Assembly: GCA_947305825.1 (NCBI GenBank)
Contig: CAMZET010000103.1
Span: 1 to 5,629 of the forward strand
From: an uncultured Verrucomicrobiota bacterium
GTDB lineage: Bacteria; Verrucomicrobiota; Kiritimatiellia; RFP12; UBA1067
Direction: 5' to 3'
Length of the DNA: 5,629 nucleotides
The notes beneath the pieces are model-generated. The model was given only the letters and a program-made list of their open reading frames with translations. It was not told where the DNA came from and searched no databases. Of the stretch, positions 1 to 5,516 are shown piece by piece; within the stretch, counting starts at the first letter, position 1, and each line of letters begins with the position of its first letter. The position numbers and the translations under genes are program-made.

Positions 1-323
1 GTCACGAAGAGCGTCATGCCCTCGGGAAGAAGGATACCCGCGCCCGCGCCGGTCTGGCCGTTCGCGTTGCCGCCGTTCACCGTCAGCACGTGGCCGTTCT
101 GAATATCGATGACGACGATGCTGCCCTCGCCGGAACCGGCGGACTTCACCGTCAGCGCGCTCGCGCCCGCGTCGCCGTTGATTGTGACGTCATCGTTAAC
201 CGTGTAAATCATGCCGCCGCTGAGCTCCCGCGTCGAACTCGTGAGAGACCCGGTTCCCATAGCGCCGAACACTCCAGCCGACGACATCACCACCGCCGCC
301 AATATCAAATTGCTTTTTATCAT
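1..323 (-). CDS. Secreted Gly/Asn/Thr-rich beta-helix-like surface protein, N-terminal part (runs off window)
   Basis: Only the first 107 codons are inside the window, and the frame stays open to the edge. I chose the ATG at 323-321 because AAAGGAAAAGAGGG lies just upstream and a signal peptide follows at once: MIKSNLILAAVVMSSAGVFG, with likely cleavage after G20. The mature part has short alternating hydrophobic/polar strands (IYTVNDDVTI at 39-48, SALTV at 55-59, IVVIDI at 69-74, HVLTVNGGN at 78-86) followed by a Gly-rich turn (TGAGAGI at 91-97). This strand-turn pattern is typical of right-handed beta-helix or autotransporter-like repeat proteins. Similar 'T(I/V)NGG..G..AL.V' starts are known to me from large Gly-rich hypothetical proteins of gut PVC bacteria; that is memory, not a search. 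It lies 30 nt after the preceding gene with no terminator between, so the two are probably co-transcribed. Being real and secreted is well supported; its full size, anchoring domain and function cannot be seen. Confidence 0.85.
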   Translation of the reverse strand, partial: MIKSNLILAAVVMSSAGVFGAMGTGSLTSSTRELSGGMIYTVNDDVTINGDAGASALTVKSAGSGEGSIVVIDIQNGHVLTVNGGNANGQTGAGAGILLPEGMTLFV

Positions 324-353
324 AATGCTGCCCTCTTTTCCTTTATGCTGCGG

Positions 354-1154
354 TTACGGGTTTCCGAACGCGGTGCCGTAAATCGTCTGGACGTTGGCGT
401 TCGCGCCCTCAATCTTGCCGCCCGCCGGCACGATTGCGTTGAACGCGCCGTCCTCGCCCTCGTACGTGAGAATCATGTCGCACGGCGCGGCGTCGGTCGT
501 GTACTTGAAACTGTCCTGCGTGAAGTTCACCGGCCAGTTTGGACGCACCGTCGCCACGTCGCGCACGGTGATGGCCGAGTCACCGCCGCCGAGTTCGCGG
601 ATGCGCCCTTCGTCAAGCTTCGTGAGCGAGCACTGCGGCGGGAAAGCGACGAGCGACGCGCCCTTCTGCACGGTGATTTGGCCGACGACGGCGTAGTCGA
701 TATTCACGCCCTCGGCGTAGGCTCCAGTCGGCGCGTAGACGACGTCGGCGGCCTTGGCGCGCGCCGCCCTGGCCGCGCGCGGTGCCGTCGAAAGCGACTG
801 GCGCGGAGCAAGTTCCGGGGAGTCGGGCGGCGTAAGGCCGATTTCAGGCGTCCCCTTGATTGCGCCGAACGCATCCGCGAGCGCGTAGCCGATTCCGTCC
901 GGATCGCTTCCGTGGCGGTCGCTCAATTCCACATAGAATACGCCGTTCGTGTCCACCGGCACGCGTATCGTCCGCGCCCAAAGAGCCGTTTCAGGCGCAA
1001 GCGAATCGTAGAGCCGGAACGTCATCTCCAGCGACGTCTTGCGCTCCTCGCGGCCCGTCCAGTCCAGCACCCCGCGATAAGTCAGCACTTCCGGCACGGC
1101 CGCAAACGCCGTATAGGCTCCTAGGATAAATGAAAGTTGCAATATTCTTTTCAT
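354..1154 (-). CDS. Secreted tail-fibre-like protein (FRLYD / PRQ-x-L-S-T-x-P domain), 266 aa
   Basis: The start is the ATG at 1154-1152, with AAGGA eight bases upstream. A longer in-frame start at 1199 lies inside the predicted -10 region and would put a charged tail ahead of the signal peptide. Residues 1-18 are a signal peptide ending TAFA. Residues about 21-80 match a widespread bacterial surface/fibre domain: LTYRGVL (25-31), MTFRLYDS (44-51), ALWARTI (57-63) and TNGVFYVEL (69-77). The usual follow-up motif is seen at LAPRQSLSTAPRAARA (115-130), where 'PRQ.L..vPyAl.A' normally leads into a coiled or beta-prism shaft. The rest (about 138-266) is beta-rich, with two cysteines (C175, C225) that could pair. 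There is no peptidase S74 chaperone domain, so the protein is short for a complete fibre and may act as a base or adaptor subunit. It follows an 88-nt regulatory gap and precedes the beta-helix-like gene by 30 nt. Function is inferred from motif resemblance only. Confidence 0.88.
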   Translation of the reverse strand: MKRILQLSFILGAYTAFAAVPEVLTYRGVLDWTGREERKTSLEMTFRLYDSLAPETALWARTIRVPVDTNGVFYVELSDRHGSDPDGIGYALADAFGAIKGTPEIGLTPPDSPELAPRQSLSTAPRAARAARAKAADVVYAPTGAYAEGVNIDYAVVGQITVQKGASLVAFPPQCSLTKLDEGRIRELGGGDSAITVRDVATVRPNWPVNFTQDSFKYTTDAAPCDMILTYEGEDGAFNAIVPAGGKIEGANANVQTIYGTAFGNP

Positions 1155-1170
1155 CGATCTATTCCTTTTA

Positions 1171-1227
1171 AATCGTTTCAATTTGTTTTTTAGACACATT
1201 ATTGACAGGATTTACAATCGTTTCAAT
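1171..1227. repeat. 12-bp direct repeat pair in the intergenic regulatory region
   Basis: AATCGTTTCAAT occurs exactly at 1171-1182 and again at 1216-1227, 45 bp apart start to start. On the coding (minus) strand it reads ATTGAAACGATT. One copy covers the predicted -35 hexamer and the other lies in the leader ahead of the ribosome binding site. Two identical 12-mers within 57 bp of non-coding DNA are unlikely by chance, and the placement suits a paired operator. The leader copy sits in an imperfect palindrome centred on CG (TTGAAACGATTTAA, 10 of 14 positions symmetric), loosely like LacI-family operators. That last point is speculative. Confidence 0.6.
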
Positions 1228-1241
1228 GATGTGTCTAAAAA
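1187..1241. repeat. 18-bp inverted repeat with 19-nt loop between the third and fourth genes
   Basis: The left arm TTTTTAGACACATTATTG (1187-1204) is the reverse complement of the right arm CAATGATGTGTCTAAAAA (1224-1241) at 17 of 18 positions. The only mismatch is T1200 against G1228. The loop is 1205-1223. The right arm begins one base beyond the stop codon of the upstream gene, so the whole structure is intergenic. It is not a standard Rho-independent terminator: in the minus-strand transcript the stem is followed by an A-rich run, not a U-run. Because the promoter for the downstream gene lies inside it, an operator or promoter-occluding hairpin is more likely. An mRNA 3'-end stabiliser or a decayed small inverted-repeat element are alternatives; I see no target-site duplication. 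Confidence 0.75.
1198..1226 (-). promoter_or_regulatory. Predicted sigma70-type promoter for the fibre-like gene and the gene after it
   Basis: On the minus strand, TTGAAA (1226-1221) is followed after exactly 17 bases by AATAAT (1203-1198). That is 5 of 6 consensus matches in each hexamer with optimal spacing, in an AT-rich gap. Transcription would begin near 1191, giving a leader of about 37 nt with AAGGA before the ATG at 1154. The -35 lies in one arm of the inverted repeat and the -10 in the other. On the opposite strand the same DNA offers TTGACA (1202-1207), 17 bases, then AATGAT (1225-1230), which would fire antisense into the upstream gene. That second promoter has a poorer -10 and no gene to serve. 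Confidence 0.5.
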
Positions 1242-1242
1242 T

Positions 1243-2979
1243 TTATTCGAGTTCCCCGGCCTTGAATAGGCGTTTTAGGACGAAGGTTCCGACGGATCGG
1301 ACGGGGCGGGCGGCGATGAGGCCATCGACGTCCCAGAAGACGATGCCGGCGGTCGTTTCGTCCGGGTTGTAGCCGAAATGGACGTCGCCGGCGTTGTTGC
1401 CGCCCTCGTGCCAGGTGAATTCCAGGCGGTTTGTGATGCTCCAGAGTTCAGGTTTGACGGGATTGGCGTAGAGCGACGGGTCGTCGCCAGCGGGGAGGTA
1501 GCCGGAGTAGTCGGCGGTCTTGCCGTCGTGGTCCGGGTGCCAGGCGTGGCGGAAAGGATTGTCACGCGCGGTCGGGGCGACGGTCCAGGAGAACGTCGCG
1601 CCGTCGCCGAATTCGTCGCCGTCGCCGGCGGCGACCGCCGGCGTATCGACGCTCATGAGGACTGTCGAGAAGCGCTTCGGGTTGGCGAGCGCTGCGGAGG
1701 CCGCGTCGAGGTCGCCGAAGAGGCGCGGCTTGCCCGTTTCGTCGAAACCGAACGCGACGCGCTGGAGAAGCGTGCACTTCTTGTTGGCGTCGACGTGCAT
1801 CATGACGTTCATCTTGAGTTCGGCGCCCGGCGCCACCGGCACCGGCACGGCATCGTCGATCCCGGAGACGAGCGAGAGCGAGATTTCGCCTATCCACAGC
1901 CCTGTCGGGAAGGCGACCGTATCGGCAGCCGCGTCGGCCACGGCAATCGGGAGCCTGACGCGCATCTGGCTGCCGCTGACATCCTCGATGGCGAGGATGG
2001 CGCCGTAGGAGCGGCCGGGAAGGATGGCCGAGCGGTCGATGCTGAAAATCTGCTCGGTCTCTTCGTCCGGCTCCAGTTCGACTGTCCAGGCGGCTTCTGC
2101 CGTTTCGTCCACATTGGTCCAGGCCGGCGCGTTTAGGGCGTCTACGCGCGGCAGACGGCGAGCGAGACACGGGACTTCCTCGCCCGTCGCCGACTCCTCG
2201 ATAGAAAAGCGGAAGACGTGGTTCGTGGTGCCGCAGTTGCGCACCTTGATGGAGGCGTAGTTAGCGTCCGCGCCGAACGATACGGCGTTGCCGACGACGC
2301 CGATGACGCCCGGCCACTCGCCGGAAGCCGTGGAGGTGAGCGCGTACGCCTTGCCGCTGTATATTGGCGAAAGCCGCCCGAAACCGCCCTTCTCGGCGTT
2401 TTTCGTCTCGGGCGCGTTCACGTCCTCGCCGCCTATCGAATAGATGGCGCGATTGGACTTCACGAGCCCGAACGGACCTTCGCCGAAATACGCCTGGATG
2501 GAGACGGAATTGCTGGCGGAGGAGACGCCTACCAGATTGAAGAATTCGTTTGTCTCGGCGGCGGAGACCTTGCGCCACGTCATCTTCGGGGCCGCCGGCA
2601 CGCCGATGACGTCGATCGTCTCGGCCTCCTGCGCGAAAATGAGATAGGTGCTGCCGCCGACAATCGAATTGAGCGCCGAGGCGTTGCTTCCCTTGTTCCA
2701 CTGCAAAAGCATGACCGGCGCCTGCTCTTTCTCGTTGCCGCTCGCGTCATACTGCGCCGTCGAGGCGTCCGCGTCGCTGCGGTATGCCGCCGCCGCGATT
2801 ACCGACGTGTCGCGGAAGAACTCTTCGCACGGTGCGTTCGTCGGCGTCGACTCGATGTACACCGCGTTCCACCCCTTCTCCAGCGAAATCTTCTCGCTTA
2901 TGTGCGGAAGCGCGAACGCCGCAAGCGGCAGAAGCGCGAGAGCGCACAAAATCTCCTTGCTGCGGAAATTGGTTTCCAT
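1243..2979 (-). CDS. Secreted multidomain beta protein with GWN and NPFRHxxHPDHDG motifs, 578 aa
   Basis: The ATG at 2979-2977 follows AAAGGAAAGAC. The signal peptide (1-23) has an unusual n-region (METNFRSKE), a hydrophobic core and AFA cleavage before LPH. The first domain (about 28-160) opens with ISLEKGWNAVYIE (31-43) and closes with NEFFNLVGV (144-152), the 'GWN ... FNLVG' pattern of a secreted beta domain that I remember from Verrucomicrobia-type hypothetical proteins. The middle (about 240-350) looks like one or two immunoglobulin-type sandwiches. The C-terminal domain starts at GLWIGEISL (360-368) and contains NPFRHAWHPDHDG (474-486), a His/Asp cluster that could bind a metal, then ANPVKPELWSITNRLEFTW (505-523). 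Four cysteines (C51, C249, C271, C402) lie in the mature part. No catalytic fold is recognisable, so I make no enzymatic claim. It starts 40 nt after the preceding gene with no terminator between, which suggests co-transcription. Confidence 0.9.
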   Translation of the reverse strand: METNFRSKEILCALALLPLAAFALPHISEKISLEKGWNAVYIESTPTNAPCEEFFRDTSVIAAAAYRSDADASTAQYDASGNEKEQAPVMLLQWNKGSNASALNSIVGGSTYLIFAQEAETIDVIGVPAAPKMTWRKVSAAETNEFFNLVGVSSASNSVSIQAYFGEGPFGLVKSNRAIYSIGGEDVNAPETKNAEKGGFGRLSPIYSGKAYALTSTASGEWPGVIGVVGNAVSFGADANYASIKVRNCGTTNHVFRFSIEESATGEEVPCLARRLPRVDALNAPAWTNVDETAEAAWTVELEPDEETEQIFSIDRSAILPGRSYGAILAIEDVSGSQMRVRLPIAVADAAADTVAFPTGLWIGEISLSLVSGIDDAVPVPVAPGAELKMNVMMHVDANKKCTLLQRVAFGFDETGKPRLFGDLDAASAALANPKRFSTVLMSVDTPAVAAGDGDEFGDGATFSWTVAPTARDNPFRHAWHPDHDGKTADYSGYLPAGDDPSLYANPVKPELWSITNRLEFTWHEGGNNAGDVHFGYNPDETTAGIVFWDVDGLIAARPVRSVGTFVLKRLFKAGELE

Positions 2980-3019
2980 GTCTTTCCTTTCTTTGCTTCC
3001 CTTGTTTCGCTTCTGCCTG

Positions 3020-3880
3020 CTATTTCGCTTCGAGCTTGAAGAATTCGCTGGCGGCGCCGCCGAGCGGCGTTATGTAGATTACCGTGTCGCCGACTTCGCC
3101 TTCCTCGCCGTCCGCCATGACCTGTTCGAGTTCGGCGCCGGCGGCCGACTTGCGCACGCCGCGCTTGCCCCACGACGGCTTCGCGAGCGTGTCAGCAGAC
3201 GATACGGCGTACACGTGGCCGCCCACGTGCTCGAACTTCAGCTCGAAGCGCCCGTCTTTCATCGTGAACTCCTTCACGCGAAGGTAGTCCGACTCGTCGA
3301 ACGGAATCGTGCCCGCCAGGAACTCGGCGTAGTTGCTCACGCCGTCGCTGTCGTAGTCGCCCCACGGATCGTAGGCCGAGCCGTCCAGATACTCGTCTAG
3401 GAACCACTGCGCCTCTTCGATGTAGGCGACCGGTATCTCGACCGCCGTGCCGTCGGACGGGTTGACATAGCTCTTGACTTCGGTGCAGTTGAACGTCACC
3501 TTGCCGGTCGCCACGGGCGAGGCGACTTTGAGGGAATTGGGGACGTCGAGCGCGCCTTCGCCCGTGACGAGTTCGCAGTCGAGCGTCTCGCCCACGGTGC
3601 AGGATTTGGCGGTGGCGGCGGAAGCCACTGGAATGGAGAGGACGAAATTGACGCCCTCTTCGTCGGCGGAGGAGACGGCGGCCTGCGCGACGACGGCGCC
3701 GCCGGGGCGCCTGGCCTTGACGGTCGCCGTGCCGAAATCGCGCTGCACGGTATTGTAGTCGCCCTTGAACGAACCTTTGACGAGATAAGTGCCATACGGG
3801 AGCACTGGCGCGGCTTCCGCCGCGACCGGCAGAAGAAGCAACAGCGCAAACTTGCTGATTTTCATGGTTTTCTTATTCAT
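3020..3880 (-). CDS. Secreted calcium-loop beta protein, short relative of the first gene, 286 aa
   Basis: The start is the ATG at 3880-3878, which overlaps the upstream stop. Residues 1-23 form a signal peptide ending AEA before APVLP. An N-terminal beta domain (about 24-155) has three cysteines in SCTVGETLDCELV and FNCTE. A linker then leads to an exact EF-type/thrombospondin-3-like calcium loop, DYDSDGVSNYAE (175-186; D1, D3, D5, G6, E12), followed by FLAGT. The last part (about 197-286) is a beta domain with FELKFEHVGGHVYAVSSADTL and the terminal EFFKLEAK. This 'DxDxDG..N..E...GT, then beta sandwich ending FF(R/K)' layout is common in exported proteins of PVC bacteria. The upstream protein has the same order of parts, so the two look like diverged paralogues. 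No sorting motif such as PEP-CTERM or LPXTG is present. Calcium-stabilised structural or binding role is inferred; the partner is unknown. Confidence 0.9.
   Translation of the reverse strand: MNKKTMKISKFALLLLLPVAAEAAPVLPYGTYLVKGSFKGDYNTVQRDFGTATVKARRPGGAVVAQAAVSSADEEGVNFVLSIPVASAATAKSCTVGETLDCELVTGEGALDVPNSLKVASPVATGKVTFNCTEVKSYVNPSDGTAVEIPVAYIEEAQWFLDEYLDGSAYDPWGDYDSDGVSNYAEFLAGTIPFDESDYLRVKEFTMKDGRFELKFEHVGGHVYAVSSADTLAKPSWGKRGVRKSAAGAELEQVMADGEEGEVGDTVIYITPLGGAASEFFKLEAK
3873..3880 (-). other. 8-nt stop/start overlap, probable translational coupling
   Basis: On the minus strand ATGAATAA contains both the start of the 286-aa protein (ATG, 3880-3878) and the TAA stop of the 489-aa protein (3875-3873). 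Such overlaps usually mean that ribosomes finishing the first gene re-initiate on the second, keeping the two products in proportion. This supports the idea that the two related proteins work together. Confidence 0.85.
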
Positions 3881-5342
3881 TTCCTTGCCTTTCTGCTTCG
3901 CAAATGCCAATCCTGAAGAAGCCGGCGCCGTCGCTTGGCTTGGCGACCGCCGGGAACTCCACCTCGCCGTCCGCGCCGCACAGGACGTCGAGGTTCTGCG
4001 TCTGGGCGTCGGCGGCGATGTCCGTCGCCGCCGTTCCTGTGCAGAGCGAATAGTAGAAGCCCGGCGTGCAGCCGGTCACGACGACATTCGTGGTCGCCTC
4101 GGACGGCAGGAGCGCGACTGCGCCGACGGGAAGCTGGAAGGCGACGGCGTTCGCGTTCTCGACGAGATTCGAGGTCGCCTCCGGCGTCAGCTGCGCGAAT
4201 AGCTCCCACGTCCCACCGGCCTCGCGGACCTCCACGGTGAACGAGCCCTTGTAGCCGTCGGGTGCGCCGTCGCCCGTCAAGACGCCGGCGACGGCCTCGC
4301 TAGGCGCTATTTCCGCGATTGCCTTGGCGGCGAGCGCGTCGGCCTCGCTCGCGTAGGAGAGCGGGAAGCCGGGCGTGACGCCGACGGTCTGCGGAGCCTC
4401 GAGCGCGATGTATTCCTGCAGCCGCCCGTCGACCGCGAGACCCAGCAGCGCCGCCGCCGTGAAGGACGGCGCCTTCACGTAGACCTCCTGCGCCGAGCCC
4501 GCTTCCGCGTCGTAGATGTACGTCGCGGACGCCGTGCCAGCGTCCAGCTCGGCGAGGCCCGCGTAGAGCGCCAAATCCTTGCCGTCGGCGCCGACGGCGG
4601 CCTCGCCCTCCACGGCGCGCACGCTGTACACGTGCTTCGGGTCGCAGGCGAACGACACCTTGTAGACGCCCTCGCGCCCTTCCACCGCCTCGGCGGAGAA
4701 GGACGGCTTGTCCATCATGGAATCGATGGCGCCGCCGGTGGGGTCGGTGCCGAGCTGGTATTCGCGCAGGTTGGGAATGCCGTCGGCGTCGTAGTCGTCG
4801 CCGTTTGCGCCGAGCGCGGCACCGGCGGGCAGGAAGAGGCCGACTTCGCGCCGCCAGGAGTCGAGCCAGGCGTCTGTGTCGCCGTCGGCGGCGAAGAAGA
4901 CGCCCACGGGCGCGGCGGCATAGCCGAACGTGCCGCCGACAGGCGGCAGCACGTTGGCGGAACGGAACATTTCGGTGCCGAAGGCGGCGTCGATCACGAC
5001 AAGCGTAAGGCGCGCGCCGACCTTCGCGCTGCCGCTTCCCTCGCCGACAGAGACGTCTATGGAGCAGTTGTGCCCGCCGGAGACCTCCGCGTCGTAGGCC
5101 GTCGAAGAGACCTTCGCGCCGTCCGCGTCGTATACCTCTATATTATAGTTGGACGAGACGCGCTCGTCGACTTCGCCCGACAGGACGCCGCTCAGCGCGA
5201 AACCGCAGTCGTCGCGCAGCACGAGTTTGTACGTGTAGGATCCGGGCAGGTTCAAACCCAGGCCCTCCGCCCGCGCCGGTACCGCCAGCAGCGTAACTCC
5301 GACCGCAAACAGGAAACTGGCTGTTTTCATGGTTTTCTTCAT
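3873..5342 (-). CDS. Secreted calcium-loop multidomain beta protein, first gene of the cluster, 489 aa
   Basis: I chose the ATG at 5342-5340 because a textbook signal peptide starts there (MKKTMKTASFLFAVGVTLLA, cleavage after ARA at residue 25). A start 32 codons upstream would bury it. The mature protein has an N-terminal beta domain (about 30-148), then FAADGDTDAWLDSWRREVG (150-168), which looks like a degenerate acidic calcium motif. An exact EF-type loop, DYDADGIPNLRE (183-194), follows, with the usual YQLGTDP after it. A beta domain (about 213-316, with HVYSVRA at 237-243) matches the C-terminal domain of the next gene. An extra C-terminal domain (about 330-489) has TGCTPGFYYSLCTGT (423-437) and GAGFFRIGI (472-480); FFRI-type endings are frequent in secreted PVC proteins. 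Seven cysteines in the mature form suggest disulfides and an extracytoplasmic location. No enzyme motif is seen. It heads the cluster, behind a strong promoter, and overlaps the next gene by 8 nt. Confidence 0.9.
   Translation of the reverse strand: MKKTMKTASFLFAVGVTLLAVPARAEGLGLNLPGSYTYKLVLRDDCGFALSGVLSGEVDERVSSNYNIEVYDADGAKVSSTAYDAEVSGGHNCSIDVSVGEGSGSAKVGARLTLVVIDAAFGTEMFRSANVLPPVGGTFGYAAAPVGVFFAADGDTDAWLDSWRREVGLFLPAGAALGANGDDYDADGIPNLREYQLGTDPTGGAIDSMMDKPSFSAEAVEGREGVYKVSFACDPKHVYSVRAVEGEAAVGADGKDLALYAGLAELDAGTASATYIYDAEAGSAQEVYVKAPSFTAAALLGLAVDGRLQEYIALEAPQTVGVTPGFPLSYASEADALAAKAIAEIAPSEAVAGVLTGDGAPDGYKGSFTVEVREAGGTWELFAQLTPEATSNLVENANAVAFQLPVGAVALLPSEATTNVVVTGCTPGFYYSLCTGTAATDIAADAQTQNLDVLCGADGEVEFPAVAKPSDGAGFFRIGICEAERQGNE
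3881..3892 (-). promoter_or_regulatory. Ribosome binding site inside the end of the upstream gene
   Basis: AAAGGCAAGGAA on the minus strand lies directly before the ATG at 3880 and encodes the last residues of the upstream protein (..RQGN..). AAAGG is at a normal distance of seven bases. It favours this start over the internal ATG at 3865 (MKISKF...), which has no comparable Shine-Dalgarno sequence. Confidence 0.65.
5324..5339 (-). repeat. 16-bp sequence shared with the start of the second gene
   Basis: AAGAAAACCATGAAAA (minus strand) is identical here and at 3874-3859, in both cases at the start of the signal peptide (encoding KKTMK). Exact identity over 16 bases, while the proteins themselves have diverged strongly, suggests common descent of the two genes. 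Selection for an AT-rich translation start and signal-peptide n-region could also keep the sequence alike. Confidence 0.7.
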
Positions 5343-5347
5343 GTATG

Positions 5348-5352
5348 CCCCC
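5348..5352 (-). promoter_or_regulatory. Unusual GGGGG ribosome binding site of the first gene
   Basis: GGGGG lies five bases before the ATG at 5342 on the minus strand. It differs from the A-rich AAAGGA-type sites of the other four genes. It can pair partly with the anti-Shine-Dalgarno, and its distance from the start is right. Together with the signal peptide it fixes the start. Confidence 0.45.
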
Positions 5353-5401
5353 GTTTTGAAACAGAACGCCGACCGACGACTCGCGCGAGACGCTTCTCCG
5401 C

Positions 5402-5415
5402 CGGCCCCAAGGCCG
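5402..5415 (-). other. GC-rich hairpin in the leader of the first gene
   Basis: CGGCC (5402-5406) and GGCCG (5411-5415) form a perfect 5-bp stem with a 4-nt loop within the leader of about 140 nt (roughly 5343-5481). Close by, CTCGCGCGAG (5380-5389) is a perfect 10-bp palindrome. The leader is long enough for post-transcriptional control, but I do not recognise a known riboswitch, and no U-run follows either stem. Confidence 0.4.
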
Positions 5416-5487
5416 ATATGCGCTTTCCCAACACTCATTTTGCTCTAGCTCGAACCTTGCTTGCAGAAAAAATATGACAAGAAGTAT

Positions 5488-5516
5488 ATTATATCATATG
5501 CCCCACCCCCCCGCAA
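5488..5516 (-). promoter_or_regulatory. Predicted extended -10 promoter of the whole cluster
   Basis: On the minus strand a perfect TATAAT (5493-5488) is preceded by TG one base away (TGATATAAT), an extended -10. Seventeen bases upstream is TTGCGG (5516-5511), a half-matching -35; the extended -10 could compensate. Transcription would start near 5481, about 139 nt before the first ATG. The spacer is mostly G (GGGGGTGGGG). The surrounding 5461-5500 is the most AT-rich stretch of this end of the window, as expected for a promoter. Confidence 0.6.
5501..5512 (-). repeat. G-tract (G7-T-G4) in the promoter spacer
   Basis: On the minus strand seven Gs (5512-5506), one T and four Gs (5504-5501) run between the predicted -35 and the extended -10. 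Only two G-runs are present, so a complete intramolecular G-quadruplex is not supported by this tract alone. A homopolymer here is a possible site of slippage that would change the spacer length. Confidence 0.7.

Noticed and set aside
90..1124. Long plus-strand open frame (344 codons) opposite the fibre-like gene
   Set aside because: It is extremely rich in Arg, Ala and His with no signal peptide or domain, spans a gene boundary and its promoter region, and exactly opposes supported genes. High GC in the codons of the real genes creates such antisense frames.
1155..1199. Upstream start giving a 281-aa form of the fibre-like protein
   Set aside because: The ATG lies within the inverted repeat beside the -10 and before the predicted transcription start, and the extension (MCLKNKLKRF...) would spoil the signal peptide. 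AAGGA marks the ATG at 1154.
1187..1241. The inverted repeat as a Rho-independent terminator
   Set aside because: The stem is AT-rich at its base, the loop is 19 nt, and no U-run follows on the minus strand (AAAAAACAAATTG).
1378..3039. Plus-strand open frames of 252 and 273 codons opposite the 578-aa gene
   Set aside because: Low-complexity Arg/Gly/Val-rich translations, no ribosome binding site or domain; shadows of the minus-strand gene.
5343..5438. Upstream in-frame start giving a 521-aa form of the first gene
   Set aside because: It adds 32 residues (starting MSVGKAHIG) ahead of a perfect signal peptide, and no convincing Shine-Dalgarno precedes it. The internal ATG at 5342 is preferred.
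4632..5477. Plus-strand open frame of 281 codons reaching across the leader of the first gene
   Set aside because: It runs antisense through a signal peptide and the leader and ends in the promoter region; its composition is shadow-like and no motif is recognisable.
5461..5490. Divergent plus-strand promoter (TTGCAG, 18 bases, TATATT) toward the window edge
   Set aside because: The match is moderate, AT-rich DNA gives such hits easily, and only the tandem repeat, with no gene, is visible downstream of it.
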